A DNA stretch of 64,000 nucleotides from Mycogone perniciosa (taxonomy: Eukaryota > Ascomycota > Sordariomycetes > Hypocreales > Hypocreaceae): NCBI GenBank assembly GCA_025331125.1, contig JAOALB010000039.1:124001-188000 (forward strand). The letters run 5' to 3'. The notes under the pieces were generated by a model. That model ran no database searches, had not been told where the DNA came from, and saw only the letters and a program-made list of their open reading frames with translations. A program made the translations under genes and the position numbers. Below are positions 12,317-24,579 of the stretch, in pieces. Each line of letters begins with the position of its first letter. Position 1 is the stretch's first letter.

Positions 12317-12333
12317 TACTCCGTACTCCGTAC
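12317..12333. repeat. two overlapping TACTCCGTA motifs
   Basis: TACTCCGTACTCCGTAC contains two tandem copies of the 9-mer sharing one TA step. It lies about 1 kb upstream of the TPT transporter. Confidence 0.8.
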
Positions 12334-13318
12334 ATCATAATAAAGGTAACACTCAGGCCGAGCAGCAATAGCTAGGTACTTACTCCGTGTACGTAGTTAT
12401 ATTGTGCCATGGCCCGCCAAGCTGCTCCTTCGCCCGCATCTCGTTGCAATGCCAAGACCCCGAGGCCGGCGCCAATGCTGACACTTGCGTCCATCGAAAA
12501 GCCCCTGCTTCTCAGCTCCCACACCCCCCGGAGCCCCAGCTCTGAGGTCACCCCCTTTCCCCGGCTGCCATTGGATGTCATTGGCTGTGTCCCCGACACG
12601 TTGCCCCTAATCGTCCGTTAGTGGCGATTGCGTACAGGCCCTCTGGATTCCCAGATAACCCCGCCAAGGCCCACCCCTTGCGACCTCTTCCTCTGTAATT
12701 TACCACTGGCGCGCTGCTCCCGCTGTACTCTGCACTGTACTCGTACTACTAGTAGTGCTACTGGCGCTGTACCAAGGCCCTATGGGCTTCAGCCAAGCAC
12801 TCCATACCATTACTATTACCTACCTACTTAGTACTATTACTACTTGTACACACGCCCACGCATCTCAACAAGACCCAAGACTTGAATCCCGTTGTCCTAA
12901 TCCCATTCTACCATTCTTCAACCTTTCTGTTCTGTTCTTTCCTCCCCGCCTCTTCTTTTTAACCTCACCCTGCTTCACCACGAATCTGCGGGAGTTTGTT
13001 CATTTGTCTTGGATCCTTTGAGCGCCGCCTTTAATTGGCCTTTTCTTTTTCCTGACCAGTCGCCTGAGCTGACTGTACCTGATTCTTTTCCCTGGTATCC
13101 TCCAAGCCGTGCGAACTGTCTCACGCGACACCTCGTCCACTTTCAACAACGCCATTAAGCTCTCGTTTCCCGTGCGCATACGGCTTCTCGTCGATCACCG
13201 GCTTTACTCTCGCTTCCGAATTGCTTGAAATATGCTGGCAGGCCAATCATAAAGAACTGGAAACCTCTTATCTCGCGATCCGATCCGATTCTCTCCAATC
13301 GCCATTGCCATTGCCACC

Positions 13319-14596
13319 ATGACCCGACGAAACTCCCAAGACCCTGTCGCCCTCTTAACTCCCGAAGAGCAAGATCGGGGACACGAACATGATCTCAAGC
13401 CGGAAGGCCTTGACCTCGAGTCTGGTTCCGTCGCCGACTCCTCCAACAGCCAGAATCTTGATCATGAATACTCAATACCAAGCACCGTCAAGTTCACATG
13501 GCTCGGCACATACTTCTTCTTCTCCCTGATACTCACACTCTACAACAAACTAGTCCTTGGCATGGTAGGTCTCCTGCGCAATCAAGATCCATGGCAAAGC
13601 TGCGCTCCTCGAGCCGGTTCCCATTCTGCCCAATTCCATGCAATTACTGATTCGACCATGCAATATAGTTTCATTTCCCTTGGCTACTCACCTTCCTTCA
13701 CACCTCATTCGCAAGCTTGGGGACATATGCCTTGCTACATATGGGTCACTTTAAGCTTTCACGACTAGGCCGTCGCGAGAACCTCGCCCTCGTCGCCTTC
13801 AGCGCCTTGTTTACCGCCAACATCGCCGTCTCAAACCTTTCCCTTGCCATGGTTTCCGTACCGTTCTATCAGACCATGCGCATGCTTTGCCCTATCTTTA
13901 CGATCCTCATCTACCGTGTGTGGTACGGCCGAACCTACAGCACTATGACCTATATGTCTCTGGCACCCCTCATCGTCGGCGCCGCCATGACTACGGCTGG
14001 TGAGATGAGTTTTTCGGATGCCGGCTTCCTCCTAACTATTTTTGGCGTCATTCTTGCTGCAATCAAGGTATGTTCCTCTGCATGGTCTCGTATTGTCAAT
14101 ACGAGTAAAACTAATTGGAAATTCTCCGCAGACTGTTGTTACGAACCGATTTATGACTGGGTCATTAGCCCTGCCGCCCGTCGAGTTCCTCATGCGAATG
14201 TCTCCCCTGGCAGCACTGCAGGCTTTGGCCTGTGCCACTGCTACGGGCGAGGTGGCGGGTTTCAGGGATCTGATCAAATCCGGTGATATCGCCATCGCTC
14301 CGGCTACTGCATCGCTCGCTGGCAACGGTTTCTTGGCATTGCTTCTTAATATCTCCTCTTTCAACACTAATAAATTGGCCGGTGCTTTGACTATGACGGT
14401 GTGTGGCAATCTCAAGCAATGCTTGACTGTCATGTTGGGAATTTTCCTTTTCAATGTTACGGTGGATTTTCTCAATGGTGCGGGCATGGCTGTTACCATG
14501 TTCGGCGCCGCCATTTACAGCAAAGCCGAGTTGGACAACAGGAATAAGAAGAAGGCCGAGGCAGCATACAAGCCGATAGACCAAAGCGCCAGGTAG
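13319..14596 (+). CDS. triose-phosphate-transporter-family (TPT/DUF250) transporter
   Basis: Probably an antiporter for nucleotide sugars or phosphorylated sugars in Golgi or ER membranes (SLC35 superfamily); the substrate cannot be told from sequence. Three exons, 13319-13564, 13669-14067 and 14132-14596, with introns of 104 and 64 bp (GTAGGT...ATAG, GTATGT...GCAG); predicted 369 residues. A soluble acidic N-terminus of about 60 residues precedes STVKFTWLGTYFFFSLILTL, the first membrane span with the family signature LYNKLVLG. Conserved features follow: FHFPWLLTFLHTSFASLGTY, ANIAVSNLSLAMVSVPFYQT, and TVVTNRFMTGSLALPPVEFL, with about ten hydrophobic spans overall. The C-terminus is short and basic (NRNKKKAEAAYK). 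A long pyrimidine-rich leader precedes the ATG. Confidence 0.9.
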
Positions 14597-15789
14597 CGCA
14601 CCGACTACAACGATACTTCAATTTCCTTTTTTCTTAACCTAATCAATGACGCAACTACGATGATTGGTGGTGTCACAGCGCCCCGGTGCGTTGTTGTCTT
14701 ATTATTACCATGAATTCCTCAGGCACATCAACGTTGCCTCTTGTTTTTTTTTCTTTAGCAAAAGCAGTCGGTTTGCTAGCACATCAGCGGCGGATCGGGT
14801 TTGTCATGAGCACAGGGCTACGGCGTTGGGAAAAGACGATGAATCTGGCAATACACAATTGTGTAACGGCAATTACTAGGCATTCACCTCTAGGATAGGA
14901 TACCTGAGGTTGACTACAATTTTTCCCTCTCTTTTTTTTTCTTGGGAAGCCCTACCCCTTCTACATGGTCGAGGGTCAACAGATAGACAATACAGAAGGA
15001 CAACCTTCTAATTCCATTCCCACTACGGAGTACTCTGTATTCAACATCCGAAAACGTATATCTCGTATCTCCGCTTCTCGTCAATCGTTTAAGCCTAGGG
15101 GTTTTTTCTTGGCACGGGATATCGGCAATGGCTATGCAAGGGTTTGGCGAATTGGCTGGAACTGAGCCTCTTCCAGTTAAGCACGGGAGGCCGCGTGAAA
15201 TGTTTCCACACTTGCTTGCGTAACACGACGGACCAGACTGCCGCTGACAGGCCACTAGCGAGGAGCCAGCCTACTGGAACAGTATTGTGGAAGGAAACAA
15301 TACGAGCAGTATAGCTATAATAGTTCTGGTTCAAGGGTCCTCACAGGCAGTGCACCATAGAGTACGGGCAAAGATGCCAAGAAAAATGTGTGGCCGTGAT
15401 CCGGGTGTGGTTTCGTATAGAACATTGTTCAAGGTATTGAGGTATTATCCTGTAGATCTTATCTGATTTCTTTTATGTCCAACCACCAGTACTCCGTACT
15501 ATTATCGAGAATAATAATCCTGACCATGATAAAACGCTAGGAATGAAGGTGATTGGGTTTGAAAAGTTGATCAAAACGCCGTGCTATGCCAGATAAAGTA
15601 AAATCAATGGTATTCGTAGAGCTTCATTGAAGCCAGGGGTAAAGAATTCAGGGCCCTGGAAAAACCAACAAGACTATCCATTAATCCCGAGAAGAATACG
15701 TCCGTGCAAGTCAATACGAATCAACAAAACTGTTGGTTCATGCATTCGTCATCTTGAACCCAGAGCCAGACTTACGTAGACTTGTCGGC
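14597..15789. other. convergent intergenic region
   Basis: About 1.2 kb between the 3' ends of the TPT transporter (+) and the RMD1-family gene (-). Contains a near-palindromic motif at 15024-15039 and another TACTCCGTACT at 15490-15500. Short open frames on both strands have no recognisable content. Confidence 0.6.
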
Positions 15790-17934
15790 TCATTCAATGT
15801 CATCCGCGTGCGGCTCCGCGGCCGAAGTATCGCAATGGGGTCCCGGCAGATTGCTCCGTCGCAGATCCCAAATGCCGCGCTTGACTTCTTCAAGCGTTGC
15901 ATTGCCTCGCAACCCCAATGTTCGTGCGAGAATCTCAAGGTCGCTAAGCCCCGAGTCCGCGTATCCCTCGTCGCCACCCAGGATGGTGGTGTTAGCAGGG
16001 GCTGAACGTGGCTGAACGAGCAGAACCTCTGGCACCACATTGCCCGGGCCTCCGATGGCACCCCAGGACGCGTGGGCACTGCCGTTTTTGCCGCCATCAT
16101 CATCGCTGCGTTTACTCCGCTCCAACATGCCGAACCGCAGGCCCACTTCAGTGACGGTGACGAGAATGCTAAACACAATAAGAATAATCACTATCCAGGT
16201 GATGGCGCTCATCTTGGCATCGGCATCTGAATCCGAAAGGATCTCAGCCAGGTCAAGGAACACGCGGCAGCGCTCATTGAGAACCTTAATGCGCAGGTCG
16301 ATCTCGAGGTATTCGCGAATAGCTTCATACAGGGGGTGTAGCGTAGGCTCGGAATCCCAAAAGAAGTTAGGTACGTCGAGAATATTAGACGCTGCATATG
16401 GAGGAGGTTGTTAGCACTGTCTTTTTTGGAAGGTGTTTACCTTTCGGTGTATGTGCATGAGGAAGGGCGAGGGTGTTCGTACAGAGATTGATGTCTACGC
16501 GGCTCTTGAATAACCGTCCCATGATCTTGACAATCTCCGTCCTTGTCATGCCAAGCTCGCCCGTGAGCGCCAGGGTCTTTGGGACATGCTGTGCGTCCAG
16601 CATTGTCTCACTCATTCTCTCCTCGAAAAAGCATAGCTTAGTGCTCTGGGCAATCGCATGGCTAATGGTAAGTTTAATCATATGGTCCGAACGGGGAAGC
16701 AGCGTGATCATGTCGTTGAACACCCGCGGACGTTTCACATCTGCACTGTATTCAAAGTGAAACTCCTCCGTCTCGTAGTCGCCTTGGTCTAGCGGCCGCG
16801 TGAGGAGACTAATACCGTCTTCTGCGTCCGCAAACGTCAAGTCTGCGAGTATGTCCTTTTCTTGATGCTCTGTGAAGTTCCAGAACACGACGACGCCATA
16901 GGAAAAGACGAACATCTCGGCAAAGTTTTTAGCATCCGGCGCCAGGCGGTTCATCTGGGAGATGCCTTCATCTGCATTGCGGAAAGGATTTCGCTGTGAC
17001 AAAAACCCGTCCTCGGGGGCCGGGTCTCCAAAGGCTGAGGCTGTTGTCTGGCCACGACCAGAGTTTTCAGGATTGGTATAGGCATCGTCTTCAAAGTAGC
17101 CTTCGTGGTGATCCCGCTGCTCACTGCGCTCAATCTCCAAGTCTAATACTGTCTTGCCGGTACCCGGTGTCTTCAATATCGGCCTGCTCCGCACCCGGTA
17201 ACCATCCATACCGTTCATGAGTGGCAGAGCATAGATGATATATAGACAGTCGTCGTAGAGTTTCGTCTTGGCCTCGTGTTTCTTTCTTAGGAAATCCGCC
17301 GTCTCTTTTATTTTAAACGCCTGGGCAGTGCAGTATGCCGTCAGCCGACTGACTTGGTTCGTTCGCTGCACTTTCGGTAGCCGTTCAGCATAGCTCTTTC
17401 CCCGGATGCCTCCTCTTTTCCGCAAGACATCTAGTTCTTCGTCTCTCAGTGGCCGACCCTCTTGGTCCTGTAATCTCAGATTGAGTTCTGTCCCGCTCTC
17501 GGTTTCGTCGTCGTCGTCATCCTTCTCATCCGTGACTGGCAGTAGAACCAGCTTTTCGCTAATCTTGGTCGTTCGCGAGGGCATCGGCTGGCCTGTGCGT
17601 GATTGTATATTCGGGAGGCCGCCAGTTGATATGCGACGAGCATGCGACGGGCTTCCACCTGCGGTGTGCGGCCTCTGCGTTGGGGTAGGCGGTGCTCGAG
17701 GCTGGCCAGATGGTATTTGCGAATTGTGCTGGAGAATATTATCGACAGTCATAAACCGCATTGGCATCCGTCCCGGCGGTCCAGACGATGTGCCGGGACG
17801 ACGAGGGCTTCTCCTCTGGTCTGCCCTCTCTCGCACATCTGTGACCTGTGTTGGAAGTTGTTAGCTTTGTTGACGCTTCACCAGGTCCCCTGTCGCCATA
17901 CCAGCACGGAAGGTCTCTGCTTTGTGGACGACAT
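15790..17934 (-). CDS. RMD1/DUF155-family membrane protein
   Basis: Member of the family of yeast Rmd1/Rmd8 and fission-yeast Sif2/Sif3; members act at mitochondrial or other membranes with poorly defined roles. Three exons: 17934-17902 (MSSTKQRPSVL), 17845-16441 and 16391-15790, with short introns (56 and 49 bp); predicted 679 residues. The N-terminal 150 residues are Pro/Ser/Arg-rich and disordered. The core runs from RLTAYCTAQAFKIKETADFL through EMFVFSYGVVVFWNFTEHQE to FYFEY-type and LALTGELGMTRTEIVKIMGR segments, then FFWDSEPTLHPLYEAIREYL and one C-terminal membrane span (about residues 541-563). The exon-1 start is chosen because the main frame otherwise has no upstream ATG and the acceptor ACACAG joins in phase. 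Confidence 0.88.
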
Positions 17935-19352
17935 GATGATGCGCGTTGGTCTAGATGCTATATTGACAACGCATCTGCCGACAAAATGTACGGGATTGAC
18001 AATTGATTGGATGGAGGTGGTGATAAAAACGAGAGTGTGGAGAGTTCTGGTGATTCGGCTTTGGCGCAAAGATAAAGTTGTTTGGTCCACTTGGAACTTG
18101 AGCCATTGAGGCAAAGAACGAGCTACTCCTCAAGGTGCCTGCAGGTTCCATCATTAGCGTCGATCGTGACCTCATGCAACCCCACTCCGAATTTCGAGAT
18201 GCTCGTGTTTGCGCAATTGGAGCTACCCTACAGCAATAAATGGCTGAAGAAAAGATATAATAATGTAGTAATATACGGCCGTTTTTGGGGTTTACTTTTT
18301 TTTTTATCACAATCGGTCATTGGAAGTATCTTGTCCCTTGTGGGGGCTTTTTTAGGTGTATCATAGAATCGCAAATGTGGTGATAATTCCAAGATTTCTA
18401 GCAAGACTTCAAACGATGTTTACAAGTACCGTTTGACAACAGCAGTATTCCATACATGTCGACGCTTCAGCAGCCGTTATGCGTCAAATGCATATCAATT
18501 ATTAAAATCCACCCCAAAATGCGCGACTGACACCACCCCACAGTCTAAAAGCTCACGTCTTTGTTCAATTGACAAGCAATTGTCTTTGTGGTGTGATATG
18601 GTCCATGGACCGCTAACCCACGAACGGCGCTGCTACTGCTAACACGGGCAAAATTGATAAAGATAGGAGCATCATCACTCAAAGACTGACTTCATTTTAG
18701 GTCTTGCCTACCTTATCTACGAGTATAATCAACATCATCTGCTCTTACTGACCGAAAGGCCTTGTTTCAGATAAATTAACTAATCCATGATATAGTAATG
18801 TGATTCTGCACTGCTGCAGAAAACAATTACACAATGTTGGGATGATGTTTTTTCGGTAGTGGCAAAAGCGGGTCATTTTGGCGAGCTCTGGCGAATGGGA
18901 GAGGCAGCAAGCCCTCGTTGCTGGGCGGTTGCTGGTTGTTTGTTTACCTTCGATGCCCAACGGCAATGCATCAGCTGTACGATTCGATTCAGACCCCGCG
19001 CTCCGGTAAATGCGGTTCGGTTCGTGCAATCAAGAAAAACCAACCTAAGCAAAGCAACATTGAACCTGTGACGGCATTCGCATTCCTCGACGACATCGAC
19101 ATACCATCTGCCCGAATCCTCCGCTGCCCGCATCACGTTGTTGCCATCGCATGTCGCGGTGCCTTGCTCTCCCTTGACTCTTTGCATTCCTTTCTCAAAC
19201 CTATCTCTCGAATCACCGTTTGAAAACGATGCGTTAGCAGCTCCACGGTGGATTTCTGATACTGCCTAGCACCCGGGACGGCGTGGAGATAATACAGACA
19301 GACAGACAAACCTACGGCGAACGTCGCCCAGACGAGGCGAGACATTCCAAAT
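17935..19352. promoter_or_regulatory. divergent promoter region, RMD1-family gene and IQGAP
   Basis: A 1.4-kb region from which both neighbours are transcribed outward. No TATA box or known factor site stands out with confidence; a homopolymeric T run is at about 18297-18306. No supported gene inside: all open frames are short and overlap on both strands. Confidence 0.5.
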
Positions 19353-22300
19353 ATGTCGTCGTACCGCCCTCACCCTCTTCGACAATCACACACCTTCGAC
19401 CTCTCCACCGCCAACATTAACCGCAATCCCTCGACCACCTCATCATCAGCATCCTCAGGGTATTCCTACGCCTCCGATCACAGCCTTAACAGCCAGTACA
19501 CCTCCGCATCTAGTAGTTTCGGATCCCATGCTGGCCACAAGCGCGGACAGAGCGATGTCATAGCCAGAGCGCGATTCTTCGAAACCGGAGAAATGAACGG
19601 TTCCAGTAAAGGGTATGACAACTCCCACGGCTCTGTGCGACAGTCTCTTCGTCCCTTGCCACAAGTCCCAGCAGGTTCCCCTCCGAAGTCGCCCGTAACA
19701 CCACCTCATCTCCGTAATAGGCATGACCGAGGCCAAAGTCTTGACATTGGCAAGTTGTCCCTTGCGCAAAGCGATGGCCACACCTCGCCCACGCCGTCGC
19801 CGCGAGCCCTTCCTGTGCGGCCCAACTCGATGCTCCTAAGCCGCACTGAGTCTGTCCTTCGAGAGAGTGCTCCTGCGCCGCATGGTCAGCTTTCGAATGC
19901 CGTGCATAGTGCTCATATAGGCGCTCCAGATCTTGAGCGACTCGGCCGGTCCTCGACAAGCCAGCTCCGCACGCTTTCCCGACTTGCACAATCTGAAGAA
20001 GTTGGCGATTTCAACATCACCTCTCCGGCCCAGGAAGTTGCGGGTCTCCGTGGTCGTCGCAGGTTGCAGCGCGCCAACAAGCCTAATGGCCGCGGCTCCA
20101 AGACTACCAACTATGGGTGGGAGGGTCGCAATTGGATGGATAAACAGCGTCAATTCCTTCAGGCGTATGAATATCTCTGCCACATAGGCGAAGCCAAGGA
20201 GTGGATCGAAGACGTCATGCAGCAAACCCTACCTCCCATTGTTGAGCTGGAAGAGGCATTTCGCAACGGTGTTACGCTGGCTGAAGTGGTGGAAGCGCTC
20301 AACCCCGACAGACGTTTTCGAATATTTCGACATCCCAAACTTCAATATCGACACTCAGACAACATCGCCATTTTCTTCCGATACCTTGACGAGGTGGAGT
20401 TGCCCGATCTCTTCCGTTTTGAGCTTATAGATCTCTACGAGAAGAAGAATATCCCAAAAGTCATATACTGTATCCATGCGCTCAGCTGGCTCTTATTCCG
20501 CAAAGGAATTGTAGATTTCCGTATTGGAAACCTCATCGGCCAGCTTGAGTTTGAGCATCATGAATTGGAAGCAATGCAAAAGGGTCTGGATATGCTTGGG
20601 GCTAACATGCCCAGCTTTGGCAATATGAGTGCGGATTTTGGCGTTCCCGAGCCCGAAGAGCCCGAAGAAACAGAGGAGGAGAGAATCGATCGCGAGTTGG
20701 CAGAGCATGAGGATGCTATTCTCGATTTTCAAGCACAGATCCGTGGCGCAACGGTTCGAGTGAAGCTTGGAGAAATGATGCAACAATTCTGGGACCAAGA
20801 GAGTTGGCTTACCGACCTGCAAGCAAGGATACGTGGAGACTTCACGCGACAGATTATGGGCTATCGACTCCAAATGAGGCTATCTGCGATCCTTGTGCAA
20901 AGCGCAGCGCGTGGGTTTCTTGCCCGCAGAAAGCTTGAACAAAGCGACCGATTTTGGAAGGCCATGGAGCCCAATATCCTGGCACTACAAAGTATGATCA
21001 GAGGAAAACGGGCCCGCAACGAGATAAACGACCTTAAGTCAGTCATGGATCGGTGTGCAGGTCCTATTAGGGCCATTCAAGCGATATCCAGAGGTTTCTT
21101 GGCCCGCAAGAACCAAGATGCGCAGCAACAAGAGACAAAGCGCAGTTCCGGAGAAGTACGAAAACTCCAAGCGCTTGTTCGTGGAATGTTACTGAGACAT
21201 CAAGTCCATGACGATTTACAATCACTCGAGGCACAGACTGGAGCAATTGCTAGCCTACAAGCTGCCGCAAGGGCTTCACTGGCAAGGACTCAGATCTGCA
21301 AAGACCAGGAAAAACTTCACTCATTTGACAGGACATGGACATCTCTGCAAAGTGCAGTCCGTGGCCGCAATGCTCGATCACAACAGAAGGCTTTGCAGGC
21401 AGATCTTGGACAACATGTGCCCGCCGTTGGGCAGCTTCAAGCTATGATGCGAGCGGCAGCAGTACGACGCGACATTGTGGTCCAACTGGAGGAGCTTGGA
21501 CAACATGTATCCGCAGTTGAACAGTTTCAGGCTATGATACGAGCGGCAGCAGTGCGACGAGATGTCGCGGTCCAACTGGAGGAGCTTGGACGACATGTAC
21601 CCGCGGTTGAGCAACTTCAAGCTATGATGCGTGCAGTAGCAGTGCGACGAGACATCGTGGTCCAACTGGAGGGCTTGAAGGAAAACGAACCAACAATAAT
21701 CGATCTCCAAGCGTGTGTTAGGGGCCTATTTGAGAGACGGAACGTGTTTGCCATTCAACAGCAACTTGACCGCCAAGAGCCTCTGGTTACGAGCTTGCAA
21801 GGTCGAATTCGCGGTTATTTATATCGAAAGCACCACCGCGCCTTGTGTGATGAATTGGAATCTCACAACAATGAGATGGCTCAGTTTCAAGCCATTTTGA
21901 AGGCCATGATGGTTCGAGCTCGAATTGATGACTTGCTTACTGAGCTTATGGAAGAAGAAGACTCAATTGTGGCTTTCCAAGTCGCAGCAAAAGGCTTCCT
22001 CGTTCGGGTTCGGTTCGGGGAGAAGAAGCGGTACTTTGAAGAGAACATGAAAAAGGTCATCAAGATCCAGAGCTTCGTGCGCGCGAAGGTACAAGGCGAG
22101 GCCTACAAGAGTCTAACCACCGGGAAGAACCCGCCTGTCAGTGCCGTCAAAAACTTTGTGCACCTGCTCAACGACAGTGATTTCGACTTCAATGAAGAAG
22201 TCGAGTTTGAGCGCATGCGTAAGACGGTCGTGCAGCAAGTGCGACAGAACGAGATGCTAGAGCAATACATCGATCAGCTTGATATCAAAATTGCTCTCCT

Positions 22301-24579
22301 GGTCAAGAACAAAATTACCCTTGATGAAGTTGTGCGACATCAGCACACTTTTGGCGGCCATTCCGTGGGGTTACTGGCAAACGCGACCATAGCATCGACG
22401 AACCAGTTCGACTTGAAAGCCCTCAACAAAAGTTCAAGGAAGAAGCTTGAGTCTTACCAGCAGTTGTTTTTCAGCCTCCAGACACAGCCACAATATCTTG
22501 CCAGACTGTTCAAGCGCATTCGTGAACAGGGGATGGCTGAGAAGGAGTCCAAGCGCATTGAGCTCCTGATGATGAGTCTCTTCGGCTATGCCCAGAAGCG
22601 ACGAGAAGAGTACTATCTTCTGAAGTTGATTGCCAGGTCAATACGGGAAGAAATTGAAGGTGCTACGAACGCCCAAGAATACTCCCGAGGCAACTACTTC
22701 TGGTCGAAACTCCTATCCAACTACACGCGGTCACCACGGGATCGCAAGTACCTACGATCCCTCTTAGGACCTCTAATCCGTGATAATATTATCGACGATC
22801 CAGCCCTCGACCTAGAAAGTGATCCCATGCAAATCTACAGGTCAGCAATCAACAATGAAGAGCTTCGAACCGGACGGCCGGATCACCGACCACTGGATGT
22901 GCCGCGTGAAGTCGCCATCCGAGACCCTGAGACGCGCCGACTCTTCATTGATCATCTTCGAGATCTGCGTGAAATCTGTGACCAGTTATTCCTAGCCCTG
23001 GAGGATATGGCGCATAAAATGCCCTATGGCCTCCGTTTCGTCTGCAACCAGATATTCCAGGCGCTTTGCCAACACTTTAACCGAGAGCCACAGGAGCATA
23101 TGCTTCAAATTGTGTCACACTGGTTATGGAAATTCTATCTCCAGCCTGCGGTCATAACACCCGAAAACGTGGGTGTCATTGAGAAGTCCCTGAGCCCCCT
23201 ACAAAAGAGGAATTTGGGCGAGGTTGCAAAGGTGGTGGGTCAAATTGCTCTGGGTCGACCCTTCGGTGGCGAGAACATTTATCTACAGCCACTTAATGCT
23301 TTTGTCGGCGAATCCATCGAGCGACTGCGCCAAATTACCATCGACCTCATCGCTGTACCAGACGCGGAGAGAACGTTTGATATCGACGAGTTCAACGACC
23401 TTTACGCTAAGAATAAGCCGACGCTGTACATCAAGATGACAGATGTCTTTGCTATCCACAACCTCGTCGCATCAGAACTCATGTCCATGTCTCCAAACCG
23501 AGATGATGTGCTCCGCGAAATCATGCAAGATCTAGGTAGCGCCAAGAGCAACGAAAATGAGATGAGCGCTGCAGGATCATCAGACATTCAGATGTTCCTG
23601 ACGCCTAGGATCCATGACATTCAAGACCCCGAGGCGGATGTGAAGACACTATTCATGGAGACGAAGCGATGTGTCTTGTACATCATCCGAGTGCAGACCG
23701 GTGCTAATCTCCTGGAGATTTTGGTGAAGCCCATCACACCCGAAGACGAGGAGAAGTGGGAGACGCTTCTACGAGAAGACTTTGCGGATGGTAGCAAGAC
23801 TCACGGGGCGTACTCGGACGCCAAGATGGTGGACGTAGCCCGCATGTCGTTCTACGATCTCAAGCGAACGGCATTGGAAAATGTGATGCAACTGGAGAAG
23901 ATGGGAAGGATCTCGAAGCTCAACTTTTACCAAGACGTGCTCAACGCCATTGCAAGTGATATCCGTACTCAGAGCCGTAGGCGGGTTCAGAGGCAACGGG
24001 AATTGGATGGCGTGCGCCTGACACTGGCTAATTTGCACGAGAAGGCCAAGTATCTGGAGCAACAGCGCAAGAGCTATGACGACTACATCGAACAGGCCAT
24101 GAAGACGCTGCAGACCAAAAAGGGGTACGTAACCGATATTGGAAGAACCTAGATGATTAGGACAAACTTGCTAACAAAGGTTCCACAGGCGGAAGCGATT
24201 CTTAATGCCCTTTACAAAGCAATACAACCACCAGCGTGAGCTGGAACGCAGCGGACGGGTACCGAAGTTCGGAAGTTACAAGTATAGTGCACGACAGTTA
24301 TCGGAGAAGGGAGTGTTGGTCGCATGGAATGGCACGACAGATCGCGACTGGGACAAGGTTGACTTGACCATCTCATGCGACGCGGTTGGCGTTTTCGCCA
24401 TCGAGGGCACGCGGAGTCACATTCAGATCCCCGGAGCGATTGCGCAGGTGCCGATCGAAGACATGCTTCAGGCACAATTCGAGGCGCATCAGTTTATGAC
24501 TTTGTTTGAGGGCAACCTCAAGCTCAACGTGAACCTGCTGCTGCATCTGATTTACCGGAAGTTCTACCGGACGCAATGA
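19353..24579 (+). CDS. IQGAP-family scaffold (CH domain, IQ repeats, RasGAP-related domain)
   Basis: Orthologue of fission-yeast Rng2 and yeast Iqg1/Cyk1, which organise the contractile actomyosin ring and septum formation. Two exons, 19353-24124 and 24189-24579; the 64-bp intron (GTACGT...CACAG) falls between QTKKG and RKRFL. Predicted 1,720 residues, usual for the family. Order: disordered Ser-rich N-terminus; calponin-homology actin-binding domain (about 260-385); an array of about fifteen IQ-like calmodulin/light-chain motifs (about 470-920) of the form LQAxxRGxxxR; GAP-related domain (about 1030-1330, including WKFYLQPAVITPENVGV), expected to bind rather than inactivate GTPases; and the RasGAP_C domain (about 1500-1700). 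Residues 685-774 are three near-identical 30-residue repeats. Other fungal GAPs lack the CH plus IQ combination. Confidence 0.95.
21405..21674 (+). repeat. three tandem 90-bp repeats within the IQ region of IQGAP
   Basis: Units 21405-21494, 21495-21584 and 21585-21674 each encode a 30-residue IQ module beginning LGQHV/LGRHV and ending VVQLEE or a close variant. The copies are much more alike than the flanking IQ motifs, at DNA as well as protein level, so they arose by recent in-frame duplication and copy number may vary between strains. Confidence 0.85.

Larger units (their letters stand above)
9734..13318. other. 3.6-kb gene-free tract with palindromic motifs
   Basis: The divergent upstream region between the glycosyltransferase-like gene (-) and the TPT transporter (+). 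It has the densest set of TACGGAGTA/TACTCCGTA motifs (near 9949, 10206, 10492, 10872, 11049-11079, 12317-12333, 12381), many GAGTAC/GTACTC fragments, an A/T-only run at about 11098-11128, and a pyrimidine-rich stretch from about 12900 that probably is the transporter's 5' leader. The open frames present (up to 163 codons) overlap on both strands, lack recognisable domains and look like chance. Confidence 0.55.

Noticed and set aside
16040..16414. 124-codon plus-strand frame opposite the RMD1-family exon 3
   Set aside because: Shadow of the minus-strand coding exon, whose domain content is clear.
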